From: Flavobacterium pallidum | GTDB lineage: Bacteria; Bacteroidota; Bacteroidia; Flavobacteriales; Flavobacteriaceae | Direction of reading: 5' to 3' | DNA: 64,000 bases | Assembly (NCBI RefSeq): GCF_003097535.1 | Contig: NZ_CP029187.1 | Location: 3,286,001 to 3,350,000, forward strand | Shown: piece by piece, positions 25,527-34,053 of the stretch | Numbering within the stretch: position 1 is the stretch's first letter | Layout: every line of letters begins with the position of its first letter | Notes under the pieces: generated by a model | What the model saw: only the letters and a program-made list of their open reading frames with translations | Database searches by the model: none | What the model was told of the DNA's origin: nothing | Made by a program: the position numbers and the translations under genes

Positions 25527-27632
25527 TTATAATTCTTCTGTGGACGCTTCGAGCAGATTGCGATAGAAATTGTAGGTCTCCAATTGGGCCCTCCAAACCG
25601 GATTTTGTCCGCGGACCCTGTACTTATTATCCAGTTTTTCAGAATGGAGGCGCGCTTTTACATTTCCTTTCCAGCTCACGTGGAAGCTGTCGATCAGCTC
25701 CTTACGGACATCAAGATCGTAAATCGGGCAACTCACCTCTACCCTGCCGTCAAGGTTCCTCGTCATGAAATCGGCGGAAGAAATATAGACTTCCGGATTG
25801 CCATCATTCCCGAAAATATAAACCCTGGAATGTTCGAGGTAATTGTCTACGATACTGATCGCTTCGATATTATCGCTCATGCCTTTAACGCCCGGAATCA
25901 GCGAACAGATCCCACGGACGAGCAATTTAATCTTCACTCCTGCCCTACTCGCTTCATACAATTTATCAACCATCTTAAAATCGGATAAACTGTTCATTTT
26001 AAGATGAATGTAGGACTCCCTGCCCAGTTTTGCATACATGATTTCCTTGTCAATCAAACGGTAAAAACGCGTGCGGCTGTAATGCGGCGAGACGATCAGG
26101 TGCTTGTAACGGTGGAGCCTGTAATTGACATTGAAGAAGTCAAAGATCTTTGAGACATCCTTTAAAATCTGCTGGTGCGCGGTAAATAAAGTCACATCTG
26201 TGTAGACGCTTGCCGTCGCTTCGTTGAAATTCCCGGTGGAAATGAATCCGTATCTCTTGTTTTTTCCGTCTTCAATCCGCTCGATGACGCAAATTTTGCT
26301 GTGCACTTTCAGGCCTTTGATCCCGAAAATCAGTTCAATGCCCTCTGTCTGCATCTGTTCAGCATAAGAAATGTTGCTGGCTTCGTCAAAACGCGCCTGC
26401 AGCTCAATCTGTACTGTAACTTTCTTACCGTTCTTCGCCGCATTGATCAGCGAGCTGATGACCTGTGAATTCTTCGCCAATCGATACAATGTAATCTTAA
26501 TGGTGGTTACCTGCGGATCCAAAGCCGCTTCACGGAGGAATTTTATCAGGTATGAAAACGACTGGTACGGTGCATTGACCAGGTAATCCTTCCCGCTGAT
26601 CTTATCAAGTATACTCCCTTCAAGGCTTAAACCAGGAATTGGCAAAGGCGGATTTTGCTTATAAAGCAGGTCAAAACGGCCCAGATTCGGGAAATCCATA
26701 TAATCGCGGCGGTTGTGGTAGCGGCCGCCTGGAATAATGCTGTCGGTAGCATCAATTCCCATTTTGCTCAGGAAAAATTGCAGCGTATCCTTGCTGATGG
26801 ATTGATCGTAAACAAAACGTACCGGCTCACCGATCCTGCGGTCACGCACGCTCGTCGCGATTTTCTCCATCATGCTTTTACTCAGGTCGCTGTCGATTTC
26901 GAGCTGTGCATCGCGCGTAATCTTGATCATGTGCGCTTCGACGCTTTCATAATCAAAAATGTTGAAAATCTGTCCGAGATTGTAACGGATCATATCGTCG
27001 AGCAGCATCACCGATTGTGTACCTTCTTTTGAAGGCAGGACGACGAAACGATTCAGGGTTTTCGGGATTTCGATCAGCGCATAACGCACTTCAGGTTTCG
27101 CTTTCGTAAATCCCAAAAGTGACGGTTTTGCCTTGGTTTTCATGACCAGCTTTACGGCCAGATAGCCGGAATTGTCCTTTAGCATTGGAAATTCAGCCAA
27201 ATCATTAAGGATAATCGTGACCAGTGCCGGGCTGATTTTCTGTATAAAAAAATCATTGACGAAACTTTCCTGCTCCGCCGAGATTTCATTTTCGTTCAGG
27301 ATGAAAACATTTTCTGCTTCGAGTTCCTTTTCAATAATGCTTAAGATCCGGAGGCTCTCTGATTGCTGACGGATGACGATTTCAGTGATTTCACGCAGCA
27401 GCTTTTCGGCTGAAATCCCACCCAGTATTTTTTCGCCGGAAACCCCGGAAAGGCTCAGGCGGCGCACTGCGGCAAACCGTACCCTGAAAAATTCGTCAAG
27501 GTTGTTCGAAAAAATCCCGATGAAGCGCAGCCGGTCCAGCAAAGGCACGGTAGAATCCCCGGCTTCCTGCAACACCCTGGCATTAAATGCCAGCCAGCTT
27601 TTTTCGCGGTCTATATATCTGTTTTCTGTCAT
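25527..27632 (-). CDS. ppk1: Polyphosphate kinase 1
   Basis: This makes polyphosphate reversibly from ATP. At 701 aa it has the usual length. The N-terminal domain begins NRYIDREKSWLAFNARVLQE. Two phospholipase D-like catalytic halves follow. The phosphorylated histidine is H444 in GIKGLKVHSKICVIER. A second catalytic segment is GFISTGNFNEATASVYTD, and YISSADFMTRNLDGRVEV lies in the C-terminal half. Its ATG shares one base with the stop of the preceding phosphatase (TAATG), which implies coupled translation. Confidence 0.95.
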   Translation of the reverse strand: MTENRYIDREKSWLAFNARVLQEAGDSTVPLLDRLRFIGIFSNNLDEFFRVRFAAVRRLSLSGVSGEKILGGISAEKLLREITEIVIRQQSESLRILSIIEKELEAENVFILNENEISAEQESFVNDFFIQKISPALVTIILNDLAEFPMLKDNSGYLAVKLVMKTKAKPSLLGFTKAKPEVRYALIEIPKTLNRFVVLPSKEGTQSVMLLDDMIRYNLGQIFNIFDYESVEAHMIKITRDAQLEIDSDLSKSMMEKIATSVRDRRIGEPVRFVYDQSISKDTLQFFLSKMGIDATDSIIPGGRYHNRRDYMDFPNLGRFDLLYKQNPPLPIPGLSLEGSILDKISGKDYLVNAPYQSFSYLIKFLREAALDPQVTTIKITLYRLAKNSQVISSLINAAKNGKKVTVQIELQARFDEASNISYAEQMQTEGIELIFGIKGLKVHSKICVIERIEDGKNKRYGFISTGNFNEATASVYTDVTLFTAHQQILKDVSKIFDFFNVNYRLHRYKHLIVSPHYSRTRFYRLIDKEIMYAKLGRESYIHLKMNSLSDFKMVDKLYEASRAGVKIKLLVRGICSLIPGVKGMSDNIEAISIVDNYLEHSRVYIFGNDGNPEVYISSADFMTRNLDGRVEVSCPIYDLDVRKELIDSFHVSWKGNVKARLHSEKLDNKYRVRGQNPVWRAQLETYNFYRNLLEASTEEL

Positions 27633-28114
27633 TATCTTAAATCTCTTGGAAATACTATTTTGTCGGTTTCACCTTTACTGAAATCCCGCCATGAATCGGT
27701 GTCAAATTGGAGTGAAACAAAACCCGATGTCGGCACATTATCAATAAAGATGCTTCCAAATGTATTGACAAAATCCGTTATCGCTTCATTGTGCCCGAAA
27801 ATAATAACACAATCATAACTGTTGGGAATCGTGCGCACGATGCTTTCTAGTTTCGATGAATCAAAAGTGTATAATTCGTCCTTAAATTCTATCGCAATAT
27901 TTTCCGGGAAAACGGCCTTGAAAAGATTCGCGGTCCCCATGGCCCGTGTCGCTGTACTGCTCCAGGCATGGAATTTTGCAGGCAGGTAATCCGCAATCTT
28001 TTCTGCGACAAGCGCAGCATCACGTGCGCCATTTATAGTCAGCGTCCTTTCTTTATCGCTTACCGGAGAATCCCAACTGGATTTTGCATGCCGGATAATA
28101 ATGAGGTTTTTCAT
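27632..28114 (-). CDS. SixA-like histidine phosphatase
   Basis: This is a 160-aa member of the histidine phosphatase superfamily. The active-site motif IIRHAKSSWDSP (RHG type, with RHA) contains the phospho-accepting histidine near residue 8. A second histidine lies in VIIFGHNEAI. SixA in E. coli removes phosphate from a histidine of ArcB or of the PTS. Here the gene is fused translationally to ppk1 by a one-base overlap. That makes a role connected with polyphosphate or phosphohistidine plausible but unproven. The substrate is not known. Confidence 0.85.
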   Translation of the reverse strand: MKNLIIIRHAKSSWDSPVSDKERTLTINGARDAALVAEKIADYLPAKFHAWSSTATRAMGTANLFKAVFPENIAIEFKDELYTFDSSKLESIVRTIPNSYDCVIIFGHNEAITDFVNTFGSIFIDNVPTSGFVSLQFDTDSWRDFSKGETDKIVFPRDLR

Positions 28115-28131
28115 TGATTTTCTGATTAAAC

Positions 28132-28773
28132 TTAAGGGGCAAGCCTGTCAATTTTCCAGGAATAATCATCCTGAAGATGGTACCTGATGCGGTCGTGAAG
28201 CCTGTTGGGCCTGCCCTGCCAAAATTCCACCTGAACAGGGCGTACAAGATAACCGCCCCAGTTTTTTGGCCTTGGCACTTCTTTTCCGTCATACTGCTTT
28301 TCGAGTGTTGCCAGTTTTTCTTCAAGGAATTCCCGTGAAGGAATCACTTCACTCTGATTGGAAACTGCCGCACCCAGGCGGCTTCCATGTGGGCGGCTGT
28401 CGAAATAATTATCGGACAGGGCTTCGGGAACTTTTTCGGCTTTGCCTTTTATAATCACCTGACGTTCTAAAGCCGGCCAGAAGAATGACAGGCACATATT
28501 CGGATTTTGAGCAATCGCTTTTCCTTTTTCGGAATTGTAATTGGTATAAAATATAAAGCCGTCTTCGTCATATTTTTTTAGCAAAACCACGCGCGATTTC
28601 GGGAAACCGTCAAGCCCGAAAGTAGACACAGTCATGGCATTTGCTTCTCCGGAACCGGTTTCATCGGCCTGGTGGAACCATTTTTGAAATAGGTTCATTG
28701 GGTCTTCGGGAATCGCATTTTCGGTTAGCGAATCCTTTTCGTATGATTGTCTGTAATTGCTTAAATCTTCCAT
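28132..28773 (-). CDS. pdxH: Pyridoxamine 5'-phosphate oxidase
   Basis: This FMN enzyme oxidises pyridoxine- or pyridoxamine-5'-phosphate to PLP, the last step of vitamin B6 salvage. Motifs are SRVVLLKKYDEDGFIFYTNY, SEKGKAIAQNP with its phosphate contacts, LSFFWPALERQVIIKG, and the C-terminal VEFWQGRPNRLHDRIRYH. The length of 213 aa is standard. It stands 17 nt before the phosphatase gene and 26 nt after rnz on the same strand, within one likely operon. Confidence 0.95.
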   Translation of the reverse strand: MEDLSNYRQSYEKDSLTENAIPEDPMNLFQKWFHQADETGSGEANAMTVSTFGLDGFPKSRVVLLKKYDEDGFIFYTNYNSEKGKAIAQNPNMCLSFFWPALERQVIIKGKAEKVPEALSDNYFDSRPHGSRLGAAVSNQSEVIPSREFLEEKLATLEKQYDGKEVPRPKNWGGYLVRPVQVEFWQGRPNRLHDRIRYHLQDDYSWKIDRLAP

Positions 28774-28799
28774 AATATCAGCTTTCGCTAAGGTAATGA

Positions 28800-29711
28800 T
28801 TAAAATTCAAAAACTTTGCCGTCGTCCGCGAGATCTGTGGCCGGGAAAATGGTTTGGGCTTCTTCCCTGAAACTTTCGATGGAATCGTATCGGGTAGAAA
28901 AATGCCCGAGGATCAATTGTTTTGCATGGGCTTTAAGCGCAATTTCAGCAGCCTGTTTTGCGGTACAATGCATCGTTCTTTCAGACAAATGCGCTTCAGT
29001 TTCCAGGAAAGTAGATTCATGATACAACACATCGACGTCTTTTATGATATCGAGATAGGATTCAGTGTAAACCGTATCAGAGCAGAAGGCGTAGCTTTTT
29101 GGTGCAGGCGGGTCAAAACTCAATTTTTCATTTGGGATTACAGTTCCGTCATCCAGCTTGATATCTTTACCGTTCTTGATGTTCTGGAAATAACAGATCT
29201 CGATTTTATGTTCCCTTACGGCATTGGAATCCAGTTTCCTTTCGGCCGGCTTTTCCCTGAAAAGGTAGCCATTCGTATACACACGATGCTTTAGCGGAAT
29301 GGTGCTCACGATGACCTTATCATCTTCAAAAACCACTTCGGATTCCCTGGATTCCAGTTCGTGGAAGAAAAGCTGGTAACCGGTGTAGGAATTGGCATAG
29401 CGTAGTTGCAGCAGGATAATTTCCTTGATGCCTTTCGGGCCGTAAACATGAAGATCGTTGGTACGGTTGAGCAGTGTAAAACTCGAAATCAGTCCAATCA
29501 GCCCGTAGAAATGATCGCCGTGCAGGTGCGAGATAAAAATATGGCTGATCTGCGTGAACTTGATTTTATTCTTTCGCAGCTGCACCTGAGTTGCTTCGGC
29601 ACAATCGATCAGGAAGTGATGGTTACGGATTTCAAGTACCTGTGAAGTGGGATTCGTAAAAGTGCGCGGTGTGGCGGCGTAACAGCCGAGTATGGTGAGT
29701 TTCATTTGCAA
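28800..29711 (-). CDS. rnz: Ribonuclease Z
   Basis: This is a metallo-beta-lactamase fold endonuclease that removes the 3' trailer of tRNA precursors. The metal motif is FISHLHGDHFYGLIG. Further ligands lie in YAFCSDTVYTES and LILGHFSTRY. The N-terminus MKLTILGCYAATPRTFTNPT is typical. The annotated start MQMKLTI may really be the second methionine, two codons in. With 303 aa it is of the short, RNase Z(S) type. The tRNAs in this window do not encode CCA, consistent with a need for this enzyme. Confidence 0.93.
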   Translation of the reverse strand: MQMKLTILGCYAATPRTFTNPTSQVLEIRNHHFLIDCAEATQVQLRKNKIKFTQISHIFISHLHGDHFYGLIGLISSFTLLNRTNDLHVYGPKGIKEIILLQLRYANSYTGYQLFFHELESRESEVVFEDDKVIVSTIPLKHRVYTNGYLFREKPAERKLDSNAVREHKIEICYFQNIKNGKDIKLDDGTVIPNEKLSFDPPAPKSYAFCSDTVYTESYLDIIKDVDVLYHESTFLETEAHLSERTMHCTAKQAAEIALKAHAKQLILGHFSTRYDSIESFREEAQTIFPATDLADDGKVFEF

Positions 29712-29714
29712 TTA

Positions 29715-29803
29715 ATAATGGATAATTAACGATTAATAATTTGGCAACTTATAATCCTGACTAGTGAAATCAGCCATTATTAATTACTAATTGTTAACTA
29801 TTA
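29715..29803. repeat. AT-rich imperfect palindrome
   Basis: AATTAATAATGGATAATTAACGATTAATAAT on the left and CATTATTAATTACTAATTGTTAACTATTATCC on the right are roughly complementary, with several gaps. It fills the 96-nt gap between rnz and the STAS-like gene. Confidence 0.5.
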
Positions 29804-29807
29804 TCCT

Positions 29808-30140
29808 TTAGAATCCGAGGTCGCGTTCGATTTCTTCCATTTCGATGATATCGTGTGCTTCGGTTTTCGTCGGAACTACTGAAAGTTTGTCGGAAACTTT
29901 ATTGAAATCGATGTCATTTGCAATGACTACGAACGATTTTTTTGCTTTTTTATGTTCTTTTGACAAAGGCAAAAAACCATTGATTTCCTTTACCGAAAGT
30001 CCTTTCAGGTTCGAGATATCGATGATCAGGTGTTGCTTTTCAAAAGACTTGTACTCGTGTGTAATTTTCATAAGGAAAGCTGTGAAATCACCTTCAGTTT
30101 CCTTGATTGTGGTCATGTTCGCTTTCTTTTCTACTTTCAT
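29808..30140 (-). CDS. STAS-like small protein, 110 aa
   Basis: The layout suggests a STAS fold. A strand (TTIKETEGDF) is followed by a helix (TAFLMKITHEYKSFE), then the strand HLIIDISNLKGLSVKEINGF. Next come a helix and FVVIANDIDFNKV. No phosphorylatable serine of the anti-sigma antagonist type is obvious. The order and length match the small STAS-like proteins often found just upstream of rnz in this group. It lies 96 nt upstream of rnz on the minus strand, so co-transcription is likely but not certain. Confidence 0.65.
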   Translation of the reverse strand: MKVEKKANMTTIKETEGDFTAFLMKITHEYKSFEKQHLIIDISNLKGLSVKEINGFLPLSKEHKKAKKSFVVIANDIDFNKVSDKLSVVPTKTEAHDIIEMEEIERDLGF

Positions 30141-30184
30141 TTTCGCGGAATTTGTGGAGTAGCTAAGATAGTCATTTTTCGTAT

Positions 30185-31111
30185 TTATTGGATTTTGGAG
30201 GCCAAAAGATAAATCACCGCCATGCGTACGGCAACACCGTTTTCGACCTGGTCTAAAATCACGGACTGCCCTGAATCTGCCACATCAGACGTGATTTCGA
30301 CACCACGGTTTATCGGGCCGGGGTGCATGATTACGATCTCTTTATTTAAGGAATCCAGCAACGCTTTATCGACTCCATATTGTTGTGCATATTCACGCGT
30401 GGAGGGAAAATAATTGACATCCATGCGTTCATTTTGCACGCGAAGCATATTCGCTACATCGCACCATTCCAATGCTTTACGTAAGTTCGGCTCCACTTTT
30501 ACACCAAGGCTCCCTATATATTTCGGGATTAGCGTTTTGGGGCCGCATACTTTTACGTCGGCACCCTGCAGCTGCAATGCATAAATGTTGGATAATGCCA
30601 CGCGCGAATGCAATATGTCACCTACGATCACTACTTTTTTTCCTGCCACGCCGCCCAACCTTTCACGGATCGAATAACTGTCAAGCAGGCCTTGTGTCGG
30701 GTGCTCATGTGCTCCGTCGCCCGCATTGATGATGCTCGCTTTCACATTTTGGGAAAGAAAATAGGCAGCGCCGGGATTCGCATGGCGCATCACGACCATA
30801 TCGACTTTCATCGCCAGGATATTATTTACCGTATCGATCAGTGTTTCGCCTTTCTTGACTGAAGATTGCGCCGCGGAAAAACTGATAACATCTGCAGAAA
30901 GCCTTTTTTGGGCCAGTTCAAAAGACAATTTCGTACGGGTGCTGTTTTCAAAAAAGATGTTGGCAATCGTGATGTCGCGCAACGAAGGCACTTTCTTGAT
31001 CGGGCGGTTGATGACTTCCTTAAAATGATCGGCGGTTTCAAAAATCAGGTCAATGTCATCTTTGGTGATGTATTTGATTCCCAGTAAATGATTTACGCTT
31101 AATTCTTTCAT
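30185..31111 (-). CDS. pyrB: Aspartate carbamoyltransferase catalytic chain
   Basis: This enzyme condenses carbamoyl phosphate with aspartate, the committed step of pyrimidine synthesis. Motifs are the carbamoyl phosphate loop IFFENSTRTKLSFELAQKR, HPTQGLLDSYSIRERLG, and the aspartate-binding HPGPINRGVEITSDV. The length of 308 aa is standard for the catalytic trimer. No pyrI regulatory chain follows. It stands 36 nt downstream of pyrR, as in many bacteria. That suggests regulation by PyrR, but I see no clear PyrR attenuator in the short gap. Confidence 0.95.
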   Translation of the reverse strand: MKELSVNHLLGIKYITKDDIDLIFETADHFKEVINRPIKKVPSLRDITIANIFFENSTRTKLSFELAQKRLSADVISFSAAQSSVKKGETLIDTVNNILAMKVDMVVMRHANPGAAYFLSQNVKASIINAGDGAHEHPTQGLLDSYSIRERLGGVAGKKVVIVGDILHSRVALSNIYALQLQGADVKVCGPKTLIPKYIGSLGVKVEPNLRKALEWCDVANMLRVQNERMDVNYFPSTREYAQQYGVDKALLDSLNKEIVIMHPGPINRGVEITSDVADSGQSVILDQVENGVAVRMAVIYLLASKIQ

Positions 31112-31147
31112 CTTTTTTATTTTTCCCGTAATCGTAATTCCTAATTC

Positions 31148-31687
31148 TTAATTCCTAATTAAATAAACCGCATCTTCGCCTTCATTTTCGGTCCAGCAGA
31201 CTTTCACTTTTTCATTATTGATGGCATCCACCTGCCTGCCACGATAATCGGGCTGGATGGGCAGGTCGCGACTGAAACGCCTGTCGATAAGCACCAAGAG
31301 TTCGATCACGGACGGCCTTCCGAAGGACTGGATTGCAGTCAAGGCGGAACGGATGCTGCGACCGGTAAACAACACGTCATCTATGAAAATCACCTTTTTT
31401 TCTTCCACCAGAAAATTGATATCCGTTTTATTCGCTTCGAGGGGCTTACCCGTACGCCGGAAATCGTCCCTGAAAAAAGTGATATCGAGATAACCCAGTG
31501 AAATGTCCGTCACTTTGTATTCCTTTTCGAGCATATCCTTAAGCCTTTCGGCCAGAAATGCGCCACGCGGCTGGATTCCGATAAGGATGGTTTCTGAAAA
31601 ATCAAGGTGTTTTTCAATCAGCTGGCAGGCCAAACGGTGCAGAATGATATTGACTTCTTTTGAAGTGAGCAATACTTTTTGACTCAT
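31148..31687 (-). CDS. pyrR: Bifunctional pyr operon regulator / uracil phosphoribosyltransferase
   Basis: This 179-aa PRTase-fold protein has the PRPP-binding motif VIFIDDVLFTGRSIRSAL, an N-terminal LTSKEVNIILHRLACQ, and the hood region IELLVLIDRRFSRDLPI. PyrR proteins bind pyr mRNA in a UMP-dependent way and also make UMP from uracil. The gene heads a pair with pyrB. A repeat of the word AATTCCTAATT stands between them. The start is ATG 31687; the gene is divergent from the response regulator downstream. Confidence 0.93.
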   Translation of the reverse strand: MSQKVLLTSKEVNIILHRLACQLIEKHLDFSETILIGIQPRGAFLAERLKDMLEKEYKVTDISLGYLDITFFRDDFRRTGKPLEANKTDINFLVEEKKVIFIDDVLFTGRSIRSALTAIQSFGRPSVIELLVLIDRRFSRDLPIQPDYRGRQVDAINNEKVKVCWTENEGEDAVYLIRN

Positions 31688-31840
31688 GACGAAGCGTGGT
31701 GTTTGGTTTGTAAAAGTACTGAAATAAGCAATACCTGAAAAATTTATTTATCTGAAAATTTCATTTTTGATAACCCTATGCGGTATTAAATCTGATTATA
31801 TTTTACTACTTTTAAAGCCTCGAATCTTTTAGCATAGACC

Positions 31841-32275
31841 ATGACTATTTTCCTTACAGACGATGACAGTGACGACTGCATGCTTTTCTCGGAAGCATTG
31901 CGCGAATCGCACTCGGATGTCAGCCTGAACGTTACTACCGACGGAGTGAAGCTGATGGAGATGCTGCATGAAATGCCCCCATCCCCGCCGATGGTTTTAT
32001 TCCTCGATCTGAACATGCCCAGAAAAAATGGTTTCGAATGCCTTGATGAAATCCGGAAATCCCCGAATTTGAAAGACATCCCGATCATTATCTTTTCGAC
32101 CTCTTCGAATACGGACATTATTGACCGTACATACAGTCAGGGCGCTAATTATTTCATTTCGAAGCCCAACTCTTTTGTGCTGCTTAAAAAAGCCATCGAA
32201 CACATATTGTCATTTGATTCCACGCAACTGAATAAAAAGCCCCTGCGTGAAAAATATGTGATTAATGTAGCCTGA
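31841..32275 (+). CDS. Single-domain response regulator (Rcp1-type)
   Basis: This receiver domain has no output domain. The acidic pocket is FLTDDDSDDC, the phospho-accepting residue is D56 in LFLDLNMPRKNGFE, the conserved S/T is in IIFSTSSNT, and the lysine is in ISKPNSFVLL. At 144 aa it is of the Rcp1 kind that partners with phytochrome-like or CHASE3 kinases. The histidine kinase begins 5 nt downstream, so the pair is translated together. It acts in phosphorelay by protein contact. Confidence 0.9.
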   Translation: MTIFLTDDDSDDCMLFSEALRESHSDVSLNVTTDGVKLMEMLHEMPPSPPMVLFLDLNMPRKNGFECLDEIRKSPNLKDIPIIIFSTSSNTDIIDRTYSQGANYFISKPNSFVLLKKAIEHILSFDSTQLNKKPLREKYVINVA

Positions 32276-32280
32276 CAGCA

Positions 32281-33702
32281 ATGAGGAAACCGCGACATAT
32301 ACAAATCAGGGTCATTTTTATATTTGCAGTAATTTTCCTGCTTTCGCTTTCCATTTATTGCTATAACAGGATCAGCGAGCTTACAAAATCCTATTATCTG
32401 GTTGACCATACCAATACGGTGAAGCTGGAACTTGAAAAATATGCGTCGACGATAAAAGATATCGAATCGGCACAACGCGGTTTTCTTTTGACAAAAGATT
32501 CGATTTATTACAATGAATTCAATGACCACCTCCGCAAGATAAAACCGAAAATAGATTCCGTCAGGCGACTCACAAAAGACAGCAGGTTGCAACAGCTATA
32601 TGTAAATGTCCTGGAGGACCTTACAGAAAAACGAATTGCTGTAATGCTGCAAACAATGGCATTAGGGGACATCAATAAAATCCCTAAATCGCAACGGCTT
32701 AAGAACAGGGCGCAACGCATCTTCTTCCGTAAACATATCAACAAAATGATGGCGGTGGAAGAGTCTTTCTTAAAAAAGCGGACAATTTTGATGGAGCGTC
32801 AATCTTCATTAACCCCGCTGTTTACCGTTTTGCTAATGATTTCGGCATTGATTGCATTGATCTTATCCTATTATGCCATAAACCGCGAGCTTAAGATTTC
32901 GGACCGCCTGAAAGGCAATCTCGAAGAAAGCAAAAACGAACTGACACAGAAAAACATTACACTCCAGGGAAACAATGAGCAGTTGGAAGCGGTTAATAAG
33001 GAACTTGAGGCATTCACTTACATCTCCAGCCATGATTTGCAGGAACCTTTGCGTAAAATCCAGACATTGATTTCTTTGGTGCTTGAAAAAGAATCTGCAA
33101 CACTTACTGATACCGGAAAAAATTACCTGGAACGCATCCGGAATTCTTCAGAGCGTATGCAGGACCTGATTAAGGATTTGCTGGCTTACTCAAGGGTTAC
33201 CACAGAACATTTCCATGTTGCTCAAGGCAATTTGAATGACATTGTAAACGAAGTGATTTCCGATCTTGAGGAAGAACTGACAGCTAAAAATGCGGTTATT
33301 GAGGTTCAGGGCGAAGAAAAGGTCTTTATGATCGAAACGCAATTCAGGCAATTGCTTACAAACCTGATTTCAAATGCTGTAAAGTTTTCCCGTGAAAACA
33401 TTACACCACGTATAGTTGTAGAAAATAAAACGATCAAAGGCACCATGGTACCCTTTGAAAAAGCCATTCCTGAAAAAAACTATTCCTTGATTACCATCCG
33501 TGACAATGGCATCGGGTTCGACATGCAATACCGGGACCGCATTTTCGAGGTATTCCAGCGGCTTTATTCCAGCCAGCAATATGCAGGAACGGGTATTGGA
33601 TTGGCTATCGTAAAGAAAATCGTTGAAAACCACTCGGGTTTTATTGCTGCAGAGAGCATTGAAGGTGAAGGCACTGTCTTCAACGTTTATTTGCCTTGCT
33701 GA
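32281..33702 (+). CDS. CHASE3-domain sensor histidine kinase
   Basis: This inner-membrane kinase of 473 aa has a TM helix (about 9-28) and a periplasmic CHASE3 domain (about 30-175, with KDIESAQRGFLLTKD). A second TM helix lies at about 178-200, followed by a coiled coil. The HisKA domain has H251 in TYISSHDLQEPLRKI. The ATPase domain has the N box NLISNAVKFSREN, G1 DNGIGFDM and G2 GTGIGLAIV. This fits an Rcp1-partnered kinase that phosphorylates the receiver gene upstream. The ligand of the CHASE3 domain is unknown. Confidence 0.92.
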   Translation: MRKPRHIQIRVIFIFAVIFLLSLSIYCYNRISELTKSYYLVDHTNTVKLELEKYASTIKDIESAQRGFLLTKDSIYYNEFNDHLRKIKPKIDSVRRLTKDSRLQQLYVNVLEDLTEKRIAVMLQTMALGDINKIPKSQRLKNRAQRIFFRKHINKMMAVEESFLKKRTILMERQSSLTPLFTVLLMISALIALILSYYAINRELKISDRLKGNLEESKNELTQKNITLQGNNEQLEAVNKELEAFTYISSHDLQEPLRKIQTLISLVLEKESATLTDTGKNYLERIRNSSERMQDLIKDLLAYSRVTTEHFHVAQGNLNDIVNEVISDLEEELTAKNAVIEVQGEEKVFMIETQFRQLLTNLISNAVKFSRENITPRIVVENKTIKGTMVPFEKAIPEKNYSLITIRDNGIGFDMQYRDRIFEVFQRLYSSQQYAGTGIGLAIVKKIVENHSGFIAAESIEGEGTVFNVYLPC

Positions 33703-33829
33703 TTTTTGTAAGCTTCACCTTATCAAATTCCGTAACAATTTTTACAAATTCCGTAAGGCGATTTTTGATTGATTTTGACAATTTTACAATATCAAAAACA
33801 ACAGAATCTAACCACTAAATCTGAAAATC

Positions 33830-34000
33830 ATGAAAGCGAAATTATTGAGAATGTTCGTCCTGATCGCAATATTATTCACATTTACGAACTGCGAACTCGT
33901 TGAAGGAATATTTAAGGCCGGCGTTGGCGTAGGCGTGTTTATTGTACTGGCGGTGCTCGCCTTTATCATTTACGTCATCAGCCGTTTCGGAAAGAAATAA
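33830..34000 (+). CDS. Small membrane/lipoprotein, 56 aa
   Basis: This is a 56-aa frame starting MKAKLLRMFVLIAILF. The early FTNCELVEGIF is a lipobox-like cysteine. A glycine-rich turn (AGVGVGVF) then leads into a second hydrophobic helix and the basic end ISRFGKK. Similar short proteins occur in many Flavobacteria and are sometimes mislabelled as phosphatidate cytidylyltransferase. Nothing supports that here. It lies 127 nt after the kinase gene and ends at a shared terminator. Confidence 0.7.
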   Translation: MKAKLLRMFVLIAILFTFTNCELVEGIFKAGVGVGVFIVLAVLAFIIYVISRFGKK

Positions 34001-34014
34001 TGGCATGAAAACAA

Positions 34015-34047
34015 GAAAAAATCCTGCTTTAAAGCGGGATTTTTTTT
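34015..34047. terminator. Terminator between small gene and WG-repeat gene
   Basis: AAAAAATCCTGC, a TTTAAA loop, then GCGGGATTTTTTTT forms a stem with one G-U pair and T runs on both strands. It can end transcripts from either side of two convergent genes. Confidence 0.85.
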
Positions 34048-34053
34048 ATCATT

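Noticed and set aside
31120..31165. CGTAATTCCTAATTCTTAATTCCTAATT between pyrB and pyrR as a PyrR attenuator
   Set aside because: It is a direct repeat of a short word and does not form an antiterminator/terminator pair that I can draw.
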